Shown: piece by piece, positions 1-7,852 of the stretch | Position numbering within the stretch: position 1 is the stretch's first letter | Layout: every line of letters starts with the position of its first letter | NCBI GenBank assembly: GCA_002499015.1 | Contig: DAJY01000096.1 | Coordinates: 12,631-32,749 of the forward strand | DNA length: 20,119 nt | Direction: 5' to 3' | Source: Euryarchaeota archaeon UBA242 | GTDB taxonomy: Archaea > Thermoplasmatota > Poseidoniia > Poseidoniales > Poseidoniaceae | Translations under genes and position numbers: made by a program | The notes under the pieces: generated by a model | Database searches by the model: none | Seen by the model: the letters and a program-made list of their open reading frames with translations, nothing else | Told to the model about the DNA's origin: nothing

Positions 1-1038
1 GCCCTCGCAGCGAGTTTGGCAGATTTTACAATTTTGGGAGAGGAACACGGACAATTATTCCTTTCATCTCCAATTGAAACACCTGAAGTTATCAACGGAG
101 AAGTTGATGCTGCAGGATTAGGCGGTGCAAACTTACACGCTTCCCGTTCCGGTATTGCTTGCCAAATTGCAAGTGATGAAGAGGATGCTTGTATGTTGGC
201 AAGTGAGATTCTATCTTATCTTCCTGACAATTGTATGTCCGATGCCCCATATGAGCAAACTGCGGACCCTATTACAAGACTAAACACTACTCTCGAAACA
301 CTCGTCCCAGACAACCCAAACAAGCCATATGATATGGTCAAGGTAATTGAGGAAGTTGTCGATGATGGTATCTTCATTGAATTATTTGACGCCTATGCGG
401 AAAATATCGTAATTGGTTTTGCGCGATTGAATGGAATGCCTATTGGAATTGTTGGCAATCAACCGAAGGTATTGGCAGGATGTCTAGATATTGACGCTTC
501 AATAAAAGCTGCCCGCTTCATTAGAACTTGTGATGCATTCAATATTCCACTAGTAACTTTTGAAGATGTTCCTGGATTCCTTCCGGGCGTAGTTCAAGAA
601 TGGGGTGGGATAATTAGGCATGGCGCAAAGTTGTTATTCGCCTATGCAGAAGCAACTGTTCCTAAATTAACTTTGATTACAAGAAAGGCCTATGGAGGCG
701 CATATTTAGCAATGTCATGCAAGCACTTACAGAGCGATTATAACGTTGCTTGGCCAACTGCTGAATTAGCAGTAATGGGTGCAGAAGGTGCGGTCAATGT
801 AATTCACCGTAGAGAAATTAACGCGGTTGAAGATGAACTTAAAGAAGAAGTTCGCCTTCGTCTTGTGGCTGAATATAAGAACAAATTCGGAGACCCATAT
901 GTCGCCGCCCGTAATGGATGGTTGGATGATGTTATTGAACCTGAAGAATCAAGAATGCGATTATGCCGTGCACTCAATATCATCAAGTCAAAGCGGGAAT
1001 GGACTCCGCCTAAGAAACACGGTAATATTCCGTTGTGA
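1..1038 (+). CDS. pccB: Acyl-CoA (propionyl/acetyl-CoA) carboxylase, carboxyltransferase beta subunit, 5'-truncated
   Basis: Carboxyltransferase subunit of a biotin-dependent acyl-CoA carboxylase: it moves the carboxyl group from carboxybiotin to propionyl-CoA (or acetyl-CoA), giving methylmalonyl-CoA (or malonyl-CoA), in the cytoplasm. The frame is open from base 1 with no start, so the N-terminal third (family length about 510-520 residues) lies upstream; the TTG at base 16 is not a real start. About 345 residues remain. Visible family blocks include VGNQPKVLAGCLDIDASIKA, FEDVPGFLPG, GGIIRHGAKLLFAYAEATVP and the oxyanion-hole block RKAYGGAYLAMS, then AWPTAELAVMGAEGAV and the typical C-terminal end KKHGNIPL. 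The blocks match PccB-type proteins closely, but the acyl-CoA preference cannot be read from them. The stop is one base from the stop of the convergent next gene. The partner biotin carboxylase chain is not in the window. Confidence 0.93.
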   Translation, partial: ALAASLADFTILGEEHGQLFLSSPIETPEVINGEVDAAGLGGANLHASRSGIACQIASDEEDACMLASEILSYLPDNCMSDAPYEQTADPITRLNTTLETLVPDNPNKPYDMVKVIEEVVDDGIFIELFDAYAENIVIGFARLNGMPIGIVGNQPKVLAGCLDIDASIKAARFIRTCDAFNIPLVTFEDVPGFLPGVVQEWGGIIRHGAKLLFAYAEATVPKLTLITRKAYGGAYLAMSCKHLQSDYNVAWPTAELAVMGAEGAVNVIHRREINAVEDELKEEVRLRLVAEYKNKFGDPYVAARNGWLDDVIEPEESRMRLCRALNIIKSKREWTPPKKHGNIPL

Positions 1039-1039
1039 A

Positions 1040-3850
1040 CTAGATTTTCTTCGCTCTTGCTAAAAGACCGCTTGAACCAGTTTTTGAATCTTCTTGTTCT
1101 TCACTAATTACTTCATCGATATCAATTTGTTGTTCAGTATCCGGTTCTTGTTGGCGCAATAATTGAGCGTTAGAATTTGAATTCTTGCTGATGAAAATAA
1201 TAATAATCATAATAAATAAACCACCTGCTAATCCAATTATTATTTCACTAGAGACTGTACTGCCTTGGATGGTTTCTGTTTCTTCAACAAGTGGTTTACT
1301 ATTCATATCCAAAGTATATTCAACCCCTACAGTTTGATTTAATTCCAAGTCAGTAACGCGGATTGTAATTGTGATATTACCATCATGTTGCTGTGGCAAA
1401 ACAAGCATAGTAACACATTTAGAGATGTATTGTGACTCATCATTACTGCATGATGAAGTGACATTTTGGGTGATGTTTTCGAGAGAAAAACTCACAGTTG
1501 ATTGTTGTCCTCCATCCAAATCAATAAGATCCCATTGAACTGTTGCTGCTAGATTGTCGAGTAGATTGACATTACCAATGCGAATAGTTGGCAAATCTGG
1601 TTGAGGTGAAATTGTCACATTCAAAAGAGCAGAATAATTGGTAGTTCCATCAGTTACATTTAGTGTTTGAGAATTACAAGCACCATATTTGTCTGCCTTC
1701 ATATTAACAATCAAATCATTACCCGCAATAACAAAACTGCATTTTGAGGATTCTCCACCTTCTATTAACCACGTCAATGAATCACCATCAAGGTCATAAG
1801 CGAAATCATTCAAATTAACAATAATGGTTTCATCTTCGGTAGCATTGATTTGCCAAGAGGAATTATTGGTGATCAAGATATCGTCAATTGCCAGTATATT
1901 AATTGGGATATCCAAATTTAGTGCTGGATTATAGCCATCTCCAACCAGCATATGAACCACCACAGCACCATTTTGATTTGCTAGTGGTGTAATGGTGACA
2001 AAACCATCTGCTATAACGATTGAAACAGGACCTAATTCGGATGAGTTTTCGTTTACTATTCCTGCAATCTCCTCTCCCTCGGGGTCAAATACATATTCTG
2101 AGAGATTCAATATTATTGGTTGTGAATCTTCATCCATTTGTTGTAATGGAATGTTCTTAATCAAACTAGCAGCATCATCAACCGGCATTACTCGAAGCGT
2201 TATTTCTGTTGTTACTTCGTCAATAGTTTGCCCGCCCGCTTTAAAATCAAGTCTCAAATTATTCAAGCCAGTCCATTCTTCATCTAGGCTATGGAACACT
2301 GTAAAACCAAGATTATCTGAATCTATTTGGAAATTGAAATGCTGTGAGTTTAACCCTACTAATGTCGCATTATCAATGTAGACACTCTGCCCATCTGGGT
2401 CATATGCAATTAGCCCATTTTCAACATGTGTACTACCTCTTTGCGGTATGTCGATAATAGCAGGCGGAGTCAAAACAACCAATGGTGAATCTGTTCGCAT
2501 GATGTCTAAGTATCGATGAGAGGGGGCTCCTTCAACATATACACTGATGAATAAACGATTTGCTCCCGGCTCAACATCAACCATTGGAAATAGACAAATT
2601 GCCACTCCATTGCTGTCTATTAGCCCTTCTGTTGTATTCAGAGAAGAATCAATATCACAAACCACTGTCACATTCCAGTTACCTGGTAACTGTGAATAAG
2701 GCGAACCATTGCGAAGTGTCCAGTTCATTTTCAAATTGACTGTGTCTTCCGGACCGACCGATTCATTATTGTCAGGTACTGACCAAACATTACCTACTTT
2801 GAGCCATTCAGCGGAAGACAAGTCCTCTACAACATAAGAATTAGGGTCTGAAATAATCTCTGGCGAAATAGGTCTATTGAAAGCATCACGGAAGCGGCTG
2901 TGCTCACCCTTTAATGCTGCGTCTAAATATGCAACAATATGGGTTGAACTCAAATCTAATTGGGCTTCTTTGCTCATTGTAGCTTCACCATCACCGATTT
3001 CAAAAATTGAAGTTGTATCTTGGAATTGATAATGATTCGCACCCACTAGGTGCATCATCTGCCAAGAAAAGTCATTAATTAATTGAAGTCTGTCGATAGC
3101 ATCAGAGGCAGGTGCAATCTCATCAGCAGTACCTGTAATGAACAAACCTGTATTCGGTAGAGGTGCCTGCCGGTCGGCTAATGAAAACAATCCAGTTCGT
3201 TGATTCCAAGATGAAAAATCTGCACCTACTGCAAAAATCCCACTAGGCCCGTATGTAGTGTTTCCGTCATCACTCGCTAGCCAATATGGATACAGTGATG
3301 TTGCGGCCATTGCACCAACACCATGTCCGGCAAGTGCCCAGTGATTAACATCAATATTTCCGAAACCGCCCAATACTATTGCGTGGGAATTATTTGTATC
3401 ATTCATTAATTCTAATGCGGTTTCGGCTATTTCCAAGCCTTCCGAAAGGTCATTTGAATCACTCATCTCTTGACTTACTAGAACAATATATCCACGCTTT
3501 ACAATCTCGTTTGTGAGTTCCATATATCCATCTATTGATTCGCCGCTAGAACCAAAAAATAGCACCCAAGGAAATGGACCATTACCCGCCATTTCATCAT
3601 CACTTCCACCGGACATAGCAGGGTATATCATCTCAAAACTCTGTGAATTAGGGCCGAATCCAATATTGATCTCACTCCACCCTACCGGATAATCAATCCC
3701 TTGATGTATTGGTTGAAAGTCATCATCCTCTTGCAATAGGGATGCGGCGACTACTGGAAGTAGTGTTGAAATTATCATCATTGATAATATTAAAATTGAT
3801 GGTTTTACAAATCTCCTCATACTTGCCACTAGGTGGCAACTGGAAGCCAT
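1040..3850 (-). CDS. Secreted membrane-anchored protein: degenerate alpha/beta-hydrolase domain plus cadherin-like modules
   Basis: Surface protein of 936 residues; function unknown. A hydrophobic signal (about residues 17-37, ending PVVAAS) follows MRRF, so the real start may be Met11 (base 3820) rather than Met1; neither has a clear ribosome site. Residues about 50-320 look like a dienelactone-hydrolase/PAF-acetylhydrolase type alpha/beta-hydrolase: WVLFFGSSGE, strand and elbow WALAGHGVGA (171-180), acid region GTADEIAP (Asp243) and GANHYQF (His273). The nucleophile position of GxSxG is Gly177, so ordinary serine hydrolysis is not expected. From about 380 on come beta-sandwich domains with at least two cadherin-like/tandem-repeat modules (MDEDSQPIILNL..., ATEDETIIVNLNDF...). 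A C-terminal membrane helix (about 869-888) and a 48-residue acidic tail ending LLARAKKI give a type I topology. It starts 17 bases after aroE and may be cotranscribed with it. Confidence 0.85.
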   Translation of the reverse strand: MASSCHLVASMRRFVKPSILILSMMIISTLLPVVAASLLQEDDDFQPIHQGIDYPVGWSEINIGFGPNSQSFEMIYPAMSGGSDDEMAGNGPFPWVLFFGSSGESIDGYMELTNEIVKRGYIVLVSQEMSDSNDLSEGLEIAETALELMNDTNNSHAIVLGGFGNIDVNHWALAGHGVGAMAATSLYPYWLASDDGNTTYGPSGIFAVGADFSSWNQRTGLFSLADRQAPLPNTGLFITGTADEIAPASDAIDRLQLINDFSWQMMHLVGANHYQFQDTTSIFEIGDGEATMSKEAQLDLSSTHIVAYLDAALKGEHSRFRDAFNRPISPEIISDPNSYVVEDLSSAEWLKVGNVWSVPDNNESVGPEDTVNLKMNWTLRNGSPYSQLPGNWNVTVVCDIDSSLNTTEGLIDSNGVAICLFPMVDVEPGANRLFISVYVEGAPSHRYLDIMRTDSPLVVLTPPAIIDIPQRGSTHVENGLIAYDPDGQSVYIDNATLVGLNSQHFNFQIDSDNLGFTVFHSLDEEWTGLNNLRLDFKAGGQTIDEVTTEITLRVMPVDDAASLIKNIPLQQMDEDSQPIILNLSEYVFDPEGEEIAGIVNENSSELGPVSIVIADGFVTITPLANQNGAVVVHMLVGDGYNPALNLDIPINILAIDDILITNNSSWQINATEDETIIVNLNDFAYDLDGDSLTWLIEGGESSKCSFVIAGNDLIVNMKADKYGACNSQTLNVTDGTTNYSALLNVTISPQPDLPTIRIGNVNLLDNLAATVQWDLIDLDGGQQSTVSFSLENITQNVTSSCSNDESQYISKCVTMLVLPQQHDGNITITIRVTDLELNQTVGVEYTLDMNSKPLVEETETIQGSTVSSEIIIGLAGGLFIMIIIIFISKNSNSNAQLLRQQEPDTEQQIDIDEVISEEQEDSKTGSSGLLARAKKI

Positions 3851-3867
3851 TGTTCTTTGATGCTTCG

Positions 3868-4926
3868 TTACTTTGTATATGATTCTATAATGGCTTCAGC
3901 ATGTGCTAATTTAGTCAATAGTAATCCAACTGATGGCAGCATATCGCCTAATTGGGGAGTCCAGAAATTGGACCAGCATTCTAAATGCTGGCTCGCAAGT
4001 AACCAACGGCCATTGAATGGACCTTGGGCTAACTGTGAAATTCTTTCTTCTGCGTCTCCCCGCATCGATGAGTATGGTGCTTCAAAAACAAGTTTAGCTT
4101 TATCATGAGCAATATTTGCTTCTTGATTGGTACCGATATCGCCCCCATCAAAGTTGATAAAAACATCAATCTCACCATTGTATTTTTTGCTATCAATCCA
4201 ATCTCCTTCCGAGAGTGGACGACGTCCTTCTATGGCTATCACTTTACCACCACCATTTATCCAGGCGTGAGCAGTACTTCTGGCCGCACCACCACCTCCA
4301 AGTATAGCGATAGTTGCACCATTTGCAACCTCTATCCCGTGGCAATCTGCTGCCGATATAACTCCTAAACCATCAAATGTACCGCAAAACCAACCTTGCC
4401 CATCCCATCTAAGACAATTTACAGATAGAATATCCATAGAATTATCAATTGTAGAGACCGCATTACTAACCAATGTATGCTTCAATGGCGATGTTAAATT
4501 TATCCAAATCTCTTCATTCAATGCAGTGTTGGGAAGTTTGGAATTAGCCAACGATTGCATTTTCTCAGACATCTCTTGTATTTGTAATTGCAAACTTTTT
4601 GTTGATTTAGATTCTAGTAGTGGTGAACAGTCGAGGATTTCTCCTGATGCAGCAATCGCTTTCGCCAATAACTCTGTCGTCCTAAATTTGCCAAATGGCG
4701 CACCGGTCAATTTCCAAGATAATGAATTAGGCATTGAGCCTGCGTATCCCCAAGCAAGTGCATCCTCAATATTTGAAGTATCTACCAAATCTAACTTTAA
4801 GACCTTAAAACCGGATGTTGTTTTTGATTCAATTGCAGTAAGATGGTCGTGTACAATGGCTAATAATAAAGGAGATAGTGAATGTTCTACAGGCGAACCT
4901 GCGATTGCATATCGAACACCAGCCAT
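3868..4926 (-). CDS. aroE: Shikimate 5-dehydrogenase-like protein with long internal insertion
   Basis: NADP-dependent reduction of 3-dehydroshikimate to shikimate in aromatic amino acid synthesis. The N-terminus AGSPVEHSLSP (residues 9-19) is the shikimate-binding block with Ser16 and Ser18; NLTSPLKH (143-150) is the NVTxPxK block with catalytic Lys149; GGGGAARS (210-217) is the nucleotide-binding glycine loop; Gln313 in ASQHLECW may be the C-terminal substrate glutamine. Two oddities: the NxTxPxK block normally lies about 60 residues from the start, here at 143, so roughly 80 residues are inserted; and the usual NTDG motif reads TFDG (183-186), keeping the Asp (185) but not the Asn-Thr. Length is 352 against about 270-290. 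I judge it a divergent but probably active AroE, since Lys and Asp persist; a related quinate/shikimate dehydrogenase role is possible. Divergent from the flotillin cluster, 93 bases apart. Confidence 0.85.
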   Translation of the reverse strand: MAGVRYAIAGSPVEHSLSPLLLAIVHDHLTAIESKTTSGFKVLKLDLVDTSNIEDALAWGYAGSMPNSLSWKLTGAPFGKFRTTELLAKAIAASGEILDCSPLLESKSTKSLQLQIQEMSEKMQSLANSKLPNTALNEEIWINLTSPLKHTLVSNAVSTIDNSMDILSVNCLRWDGQGWFCGTFDGLGVISAADCHGIEVANGATIAILGGGGAARSTAHAWINGGGKVIAIEGRRPLSEGDWIDSKKYNGEIDVFINFDGGDIGTNQEANIAHDKAKLVFEAPYSSMRGDAEERISQLAQGPFNGRWLLASQHLECWSNFWTPQLGDMLPSVGLLLTKLAHAEAIIESYTK

Positions 4927-5019
4927 AAATATACACAGCGGGGGTAGTAATTGAATACTGTCGTAAAGTTATGTCCAAAACGGGCGAGGATTCAATAGTG
5001 ACCCTTCATTGCCTACAAT

Positions 5020-5394
5020 ATGGAAGGAATCAAGTATAGGGCTGAAAAAAAGGTCATCGGATGGATGACAGGAGCTCTAGGCTTGTATATGACCGCTGCA
5101 ATGTGGATGGAATTCAATGATGCTCTAGGATTTTATTTAGGACCTAGCATGGGAATTATTATTGGAACCATTACATTCATGGTATACCAATCTAATAAAA
5201 ATATCAAGGAATTCACATTGAATGGAGATTACAGCACTTCAGAAAGAACTGCAATAATCACGCGAGCTGATGGCAGAATGATTCAAGTAGACGGTCATAT
5301 GGAGCCAGGTAGAAATCCAATTACGTATATTGCAGTTATTTATGCCATCATTATTATTCTCAGTGAATTGACTTGGTCTAATTTAATTATTTGA
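5020..5394 (+). CDS. Small three-helix membrane protein of the flotillin cluster, unknown function
   Basis: Not recognised. The 124-residue product has three likely membrane helices (about residues 12-31, 37-56 and 101-117). Between helices two and three is a soluble segment of about 40 residues with a beta-like pattern (FTLNGDYSTSERTAIITRAD, then GRMIQVDGHM). The start has no ribosome-binding site (upstream bases GCCTACAAT), so this first gene of the cluster is probably translated from a leaderless or very short-leader mRNA, a common archaeal arrangement. The next gene begins nine bases after the stop, and all four genes to 7762 run the same way, so it is probably cotranscribed with the NfeD-like protein and the flotillin. 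The link to flotillin function is inferred from position only. Confidence 0.75.
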   Translation: MEGIKYRAEKKVIGWMTGALGLYMTAAMWMEFNDALGFYLGPSMGIIIGTITFMVYQSNKNIKEFTLNGDYSTSERTAIITRADGRMIQVDGHMEPGRNPITYIAVIYAIIIILSELTWSNLII

Positions 5395-5403
5395 GGTAAT
5401 AGT

Positions 5404-5658
5404 ATGCCTGGAATACTTGATGTATTTGTTATGAAAGAGAGGGTAAACGATGGCTCAAATCCAATATTGATGACCCTTGAAAAGGCATCAATGCTGTTAT
5501 CTCTATTTATTATTGGAACTATTGGCTATGGATTAAATCTCCCGGACTGGGGAATCGGATTGCTGGTTGGCGCTAGTTTAGGGCCCGTGGTGTACATCCA
5601 TTACTACATATTGTACATCAGACCCCTGAAAAAGCAGGGCAACATTGATGTCAAATAA
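5404..5658 (+). CDS. Small two-helix membrane protein of the flotillin cluster, unknown function
   Basis: Not recognised. The 84-residue product has a short polar N-terminus, two likely membrane helices (about residues 28-45 and 50-72, separated by NLPDW) and a basic C-terminus (RPLKKQGNIDVK), suggesting both termini face the cytoplasm. A clear ribosome-binding site, GAGGT at 5393-5397, lies six bases before the ATG and overlaps the stop of the previous gene, so the two are probably translationally linked. It could be a subunit or assembly partner of the neighbouring NfeD-like/flotillin complex, but only its position supports that. Small membrane proteins are easily missed in annotation; the ribosome site and tight spacing argue that this one is real. 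Confidence 0.75.
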   Translation: MPGILDVFVMKERVNDGSNPILMTLEKASMLLSLFIIGTIGYGLNLPDWGIGLLVGASLGPVVYIHYYILYIRPLKKQGNIDVK

Positions 5659-5684
5659 CTAATATCACTGTTTGAGGCGGAAGT

Positions 5685-6314
5685 ATGAGTGGACTGTTTT
5701 CATCATTTTTAGATTTTTTAGGCATCGGAGCAATTACTGGTGTCGATTTGTTATTTGCAGGTTCAGCGATTATAGGAACTGTATTGTTCCTGATATATTT
5801 TACACTAGTCCTGATCGGAGGTGTTGCTGATGGAGCACTGGATGCTTTTGGATTTGATGTCGACTTAGATGTCGGAGCAGAAGGAATATTCCATATGCTT
5901 ACCATACAGGGATTACTTAGTTTTATGATGATGTTTGGAATATTTGGACTAGCTGTATCTCAATCAAATGAAAATGTATTGTACGCTATAGCCTCAGGCA
6001 CTATTGCTGGCACAGCCTCTATGTGGATTGTTGGCAAGGTATTCCAAATGATGAAAGGTTTAGAAACAGATGGCACTGTAAAATACCATGAAGCCATTGG
6101 AGCCAAAGGAAAAGTGTATCAAACCATTTATCCGGGTGAATCTGGTAAAATCCAAGTAAAATTCACTGGCTCCCTCCGTACTGTTTCCGCAGTTAGCCAA
6201 AATGAGAAGGAACAAATCAAAACTGGGAAATTTATCCAAGTGGTGAACCACATAGGTGAAACTCTAATCGTAAAATCGATTTCAGTCACTGAATCGGGCG
6301 ATTCTGAAGAATAA
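5685..6314 (+). CDS. NfeD-like membrane protein with C-terminal OB-fold (YuaF type)
   Basis: A 209-residue protein with three likely membrane helices (about residues 23-45, 70-92 and 97-120) and a soluble C-terminal domain (about 137-200) with the NfeD OB-fold pattern: IGAKGKVYQTI, then ESGKIQVKFTG, then GKFIQVVNHIGETLIVKSI. It lacks the ClpP-like protease domain of long NfeD proteins, so it is the short type exemplified by Bacillus YuaF, which is encoded next to a flotillin and takes part in membrane microdomain organisation. Its position directly before a flotillin gene fits that pairing. The start ATG is supported by GAGG at 5674-5677 with seven bases of spacing. An acidic loop (FGFDVDLDVGAEG, 56-68) lies between helices one and two. 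The family call rests on the fold pattern plus context. Confidence 0.82.
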   Translation: MSGLFSSFLDFLGIGAITGVDLLFAGSAIIGTVLFLIYFTLVLIGGVADGALDAFGFDVDLDVGAEGIFHMLTIQGLLSFMMMFGIFGLAVSQSNENVLYAIASGTIAGTASMWIVGKVFQMMKGLETDGTVKYHEAIGAKGKVYQTIYPGESGKIQVKFTGSLRTVSAVSQNEKEQIKTGKFIQVVNHIGETLIVKSISVTESGDSEE

Positions 6315-6316
6315 GA

Positions 6317-6372
6317 GTTGACACATTCGGGTCAACACTCATAAAGGAGTGCTCCTATGGCTGCATGAGCAC
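6317..6372 (+). promoter_or_regulatory. Leader of flotillin gene: two hairpins and a three-codon ORF
   Basis: Directly after the NfeD stop is a hairpin, GTTGAC (6317-6322) with GTCAAC (6331-6336). Then comes a good ribosome site AGGAG (6345-6349), seven bases before ATG GCT GCA TGA (6357-6368), a complete three-codon reading frame whose TGA overlaps the flotillin ATG (6365) as ATGA. The flotillin ATG itself lies 15 bases from AGGAG, beyond the usual optimum. A second inverted repeat, GTGCTC (6349-6354) with GAGCAC (6367-6372), encloses both starts, and AGGA/TCCT (6345-6348/6353-6356) could mask the ribosome site. The layout suggests translational coupling or control of flotillin synthesis; no function is proven. 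Confidence 0.4.
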
Positions 6373-7762
6373 TATGGCATCAGCGGGATTATTTATCTTA
6401 GGACTTGGATTATTTGTAGCAGTTATCTTTGGAACGGTATATATCGCAACCTCGCGATATAAGTTGGCACCATCTGATAAAATTTTGGTCGTATATGGTA
6501 ATGTCAAGTCTGGTGGAGCGGCCGCCTGTTACCACGGTGGTGGACGAATTGTTTGGCCTCTAATACAGCATTATGCATATTTAGATCTAAAGCCTATGAC
6601 TATTCTAATCAATCTTGAACATGCACTTTCTTCACAGAACATCCGTGTCACTGTACCTTCAACTTTCACAATCGGTGTTTCAACTGAACCATCTATTATG
6701 TCAAATGCTGCAGAGCGTCTACTAGGATTAAACCAAGTAGGAATTGAAGACATGGCTAAAGAAATTATCTTTGGTCAACTTCGTCTTACTGTAGCATCAC
6801 TTTCGATTGAGGCAATAAACTCAGACAGAGAAGCATTCATGCGAGATGTCACATTGAATGTTGACACTGAATTGCACAAGATTGGACTTTATCTGATCAA
6901 CGTTAACATTATCGATATTACTGATGAATCGGATTATATCAAATCCATTGGTGTAGCTGCTTCTACAGAGGCTATTGCTAAAGCGGATATTGCCCGTTCA
7001 AGTGCCTTGAGAGATGGAAGAATTGGTGTATCTAACGCTGAGAGAACAATGCGAACCGAAGAGGCAAATAACCATGCAGAAGCCGAAAAAGGTGAGAAGA
7101 CTGCTGAAGCCATGAAGCGTATCTATATCAATCAACAAGAAGCACTTGCGGTTGAAGGTGAAAATATATCAGCAGCAGAAATTGCACATTACAATGCCGA
7201 TTTAGCAGAAAAGGAAGCTCAAGCTTTACAACGTTCAGAAGTTGCAAAGCGTATCGCTCAAGCCAATATTCAGAGGGCTCAATATGAAATGGAAGGTGAA
7301 AGACTTCGTGCTGAAGAAATCGCACGTGAAGAAATTGCTAAGGAACAAATCGAGATCGCTGCTACTGCTGAAGCAAATAGAGAGCGCCTAATCGCACAAG
7401 GTCAAGCGGATGCTACTCTTGCACGATATAATGCAGAGGCTGCTGGACAACAAGCGGTTTTGGAAGCAAAGGCTACTGGATATGCACAACTTGTAAAAAG
7501 CGCAGGTGGAGATGCAAAGGCTGCTGCTACACTACTGATGGTTGAAAAGATTGAAGCATTGGTTGCACGACAAACTGAAGCGATCTCTAACTTGAAGATT
7601 GATAAGATTACAGTTTGGGATTCAGGCAATGGTGGAGATGGTGGCGGTTCAACTGCCAACTTTGTATCTTCTCTAATCAAGTCACTACCGCCTGTCCACG
7701 ATATAGCGGCAATGGCTGGTGTTGAACTTCCAGATTATCTCGGAAACATGAAAGATGAGTGA
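6365..7762 (+). CDS. Flotillin-family SPFH-domain membrane scaffold protein
   Basis: Membrane-microdomain scaffold of the flotillin family (FloT/YuaG-like), 465 residues. It has an N-terminal membrane anchor (about residues 5-28), then the SPFH/band-7 domain, with the flotillin-like ACYHGGGRIVWPLIQHYAYL near residues 54-73, VTVPSTFTIGV, and LYLINVNIIDITDESDYI ending the domain near residue 200. A long Ala/Glu-rich coiled coil (about 205-390) contains IAREEIAKEQIEI and NRERLIAQGQADATLARYNA, followed by a Gly-rich segment (GNGGDGGG) and a short hydrophobic tail. Flotillins oligomerise on the inner membrane face and usually pair with an NfeD-type protein, here the gene just upstream. Starts at 6365 and 6374 are both possible; 6365 is kept because it overlaps the upstream three-codon frame. 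Prohibitin-like proteins are an alternative, but the coiled-coil pattern and NfeD neighbour favour flotillin. Confidence 0.92.
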   Translation: MSTMASAGLFILGLGLFVAVIFGTVYIATSRYKLAPSDKILVVYGNVKSGGAAACYHGGGRIVWPLIQHYAYLDLKPMTILINLEHALSSQNIRVTVPSTFTIGVSTEPSIMSNAAERLLGLNQVGIEDMAKEIIFGQLRLTVASLSIEAINSDREAFMRDVTLNVDTELHKIGLYLINVNIIDITDESDYIKSIGVAASTEAIAKADIARSSALRDGRIGVSNAERTMRTEEANNHAEAEKGEKTAEAMKRIYINQQEALAVEGENISAAEIAHYNADLAEKEAQALQRSEVAKRIAQANIQRAQYEMEGERLRAEEIAREEIAKEQIEIAATAEANRERLIAQGQADATLARYNAEAAGQQAVLEAKATGYAQLVKSAGGDAKAAATLLMVEKIEALVARQTEAISNLKIDKITVWDSGNGGDGGGSTANFVSSLIKSLPPVHDIAAMAGVELPDYLGNMKDE

Positions 7763-7781
7763 TTTGAATACTTTCAAACAC
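7759..7781 (+). other. Hairpin at the end of the flotillin gene
   Basis: GTG-A-TTTGAA (7759-7768) pairs with TTCAAACAC (7773-7781), nine base pairs with one bulged A and a four-base loop TACT, starting on the flotillin stop codon. A second, weaker pair TGAAA/TTTCA follows at 7784-7800. No T-tract follows, so an intrinsic terminator is unsupported; an mRNA 3'-end stabiliser or processing site is possible. It separates the flotillin cluster from fhs. Confidence 0.3.
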
Positions 7782-7852
7782 TCTGAAAAAGACTGTTTCA
7801 ACCCCTAATCTAAGCGAGAGATTGAAAGGTGGTTGTGCGCGCAAGCAACAAT

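Noticed and set aside
4927..5019. Divergent promoter between aroE and the flotillin cluster
   Set aside because: The genes diverge here, so promoters must exist nearby, but no convincing TATA box at the expected distance from either start was found, so no element was listed.
5651..5905. 84-residue minus-strand open frame opposite the NfeD-like gene
   Set aside because: Shadow of the NfeD-like gene, which has a ribosome site and a recognisable domain; the Pro/Ser-rich product is typical of antisense frames.
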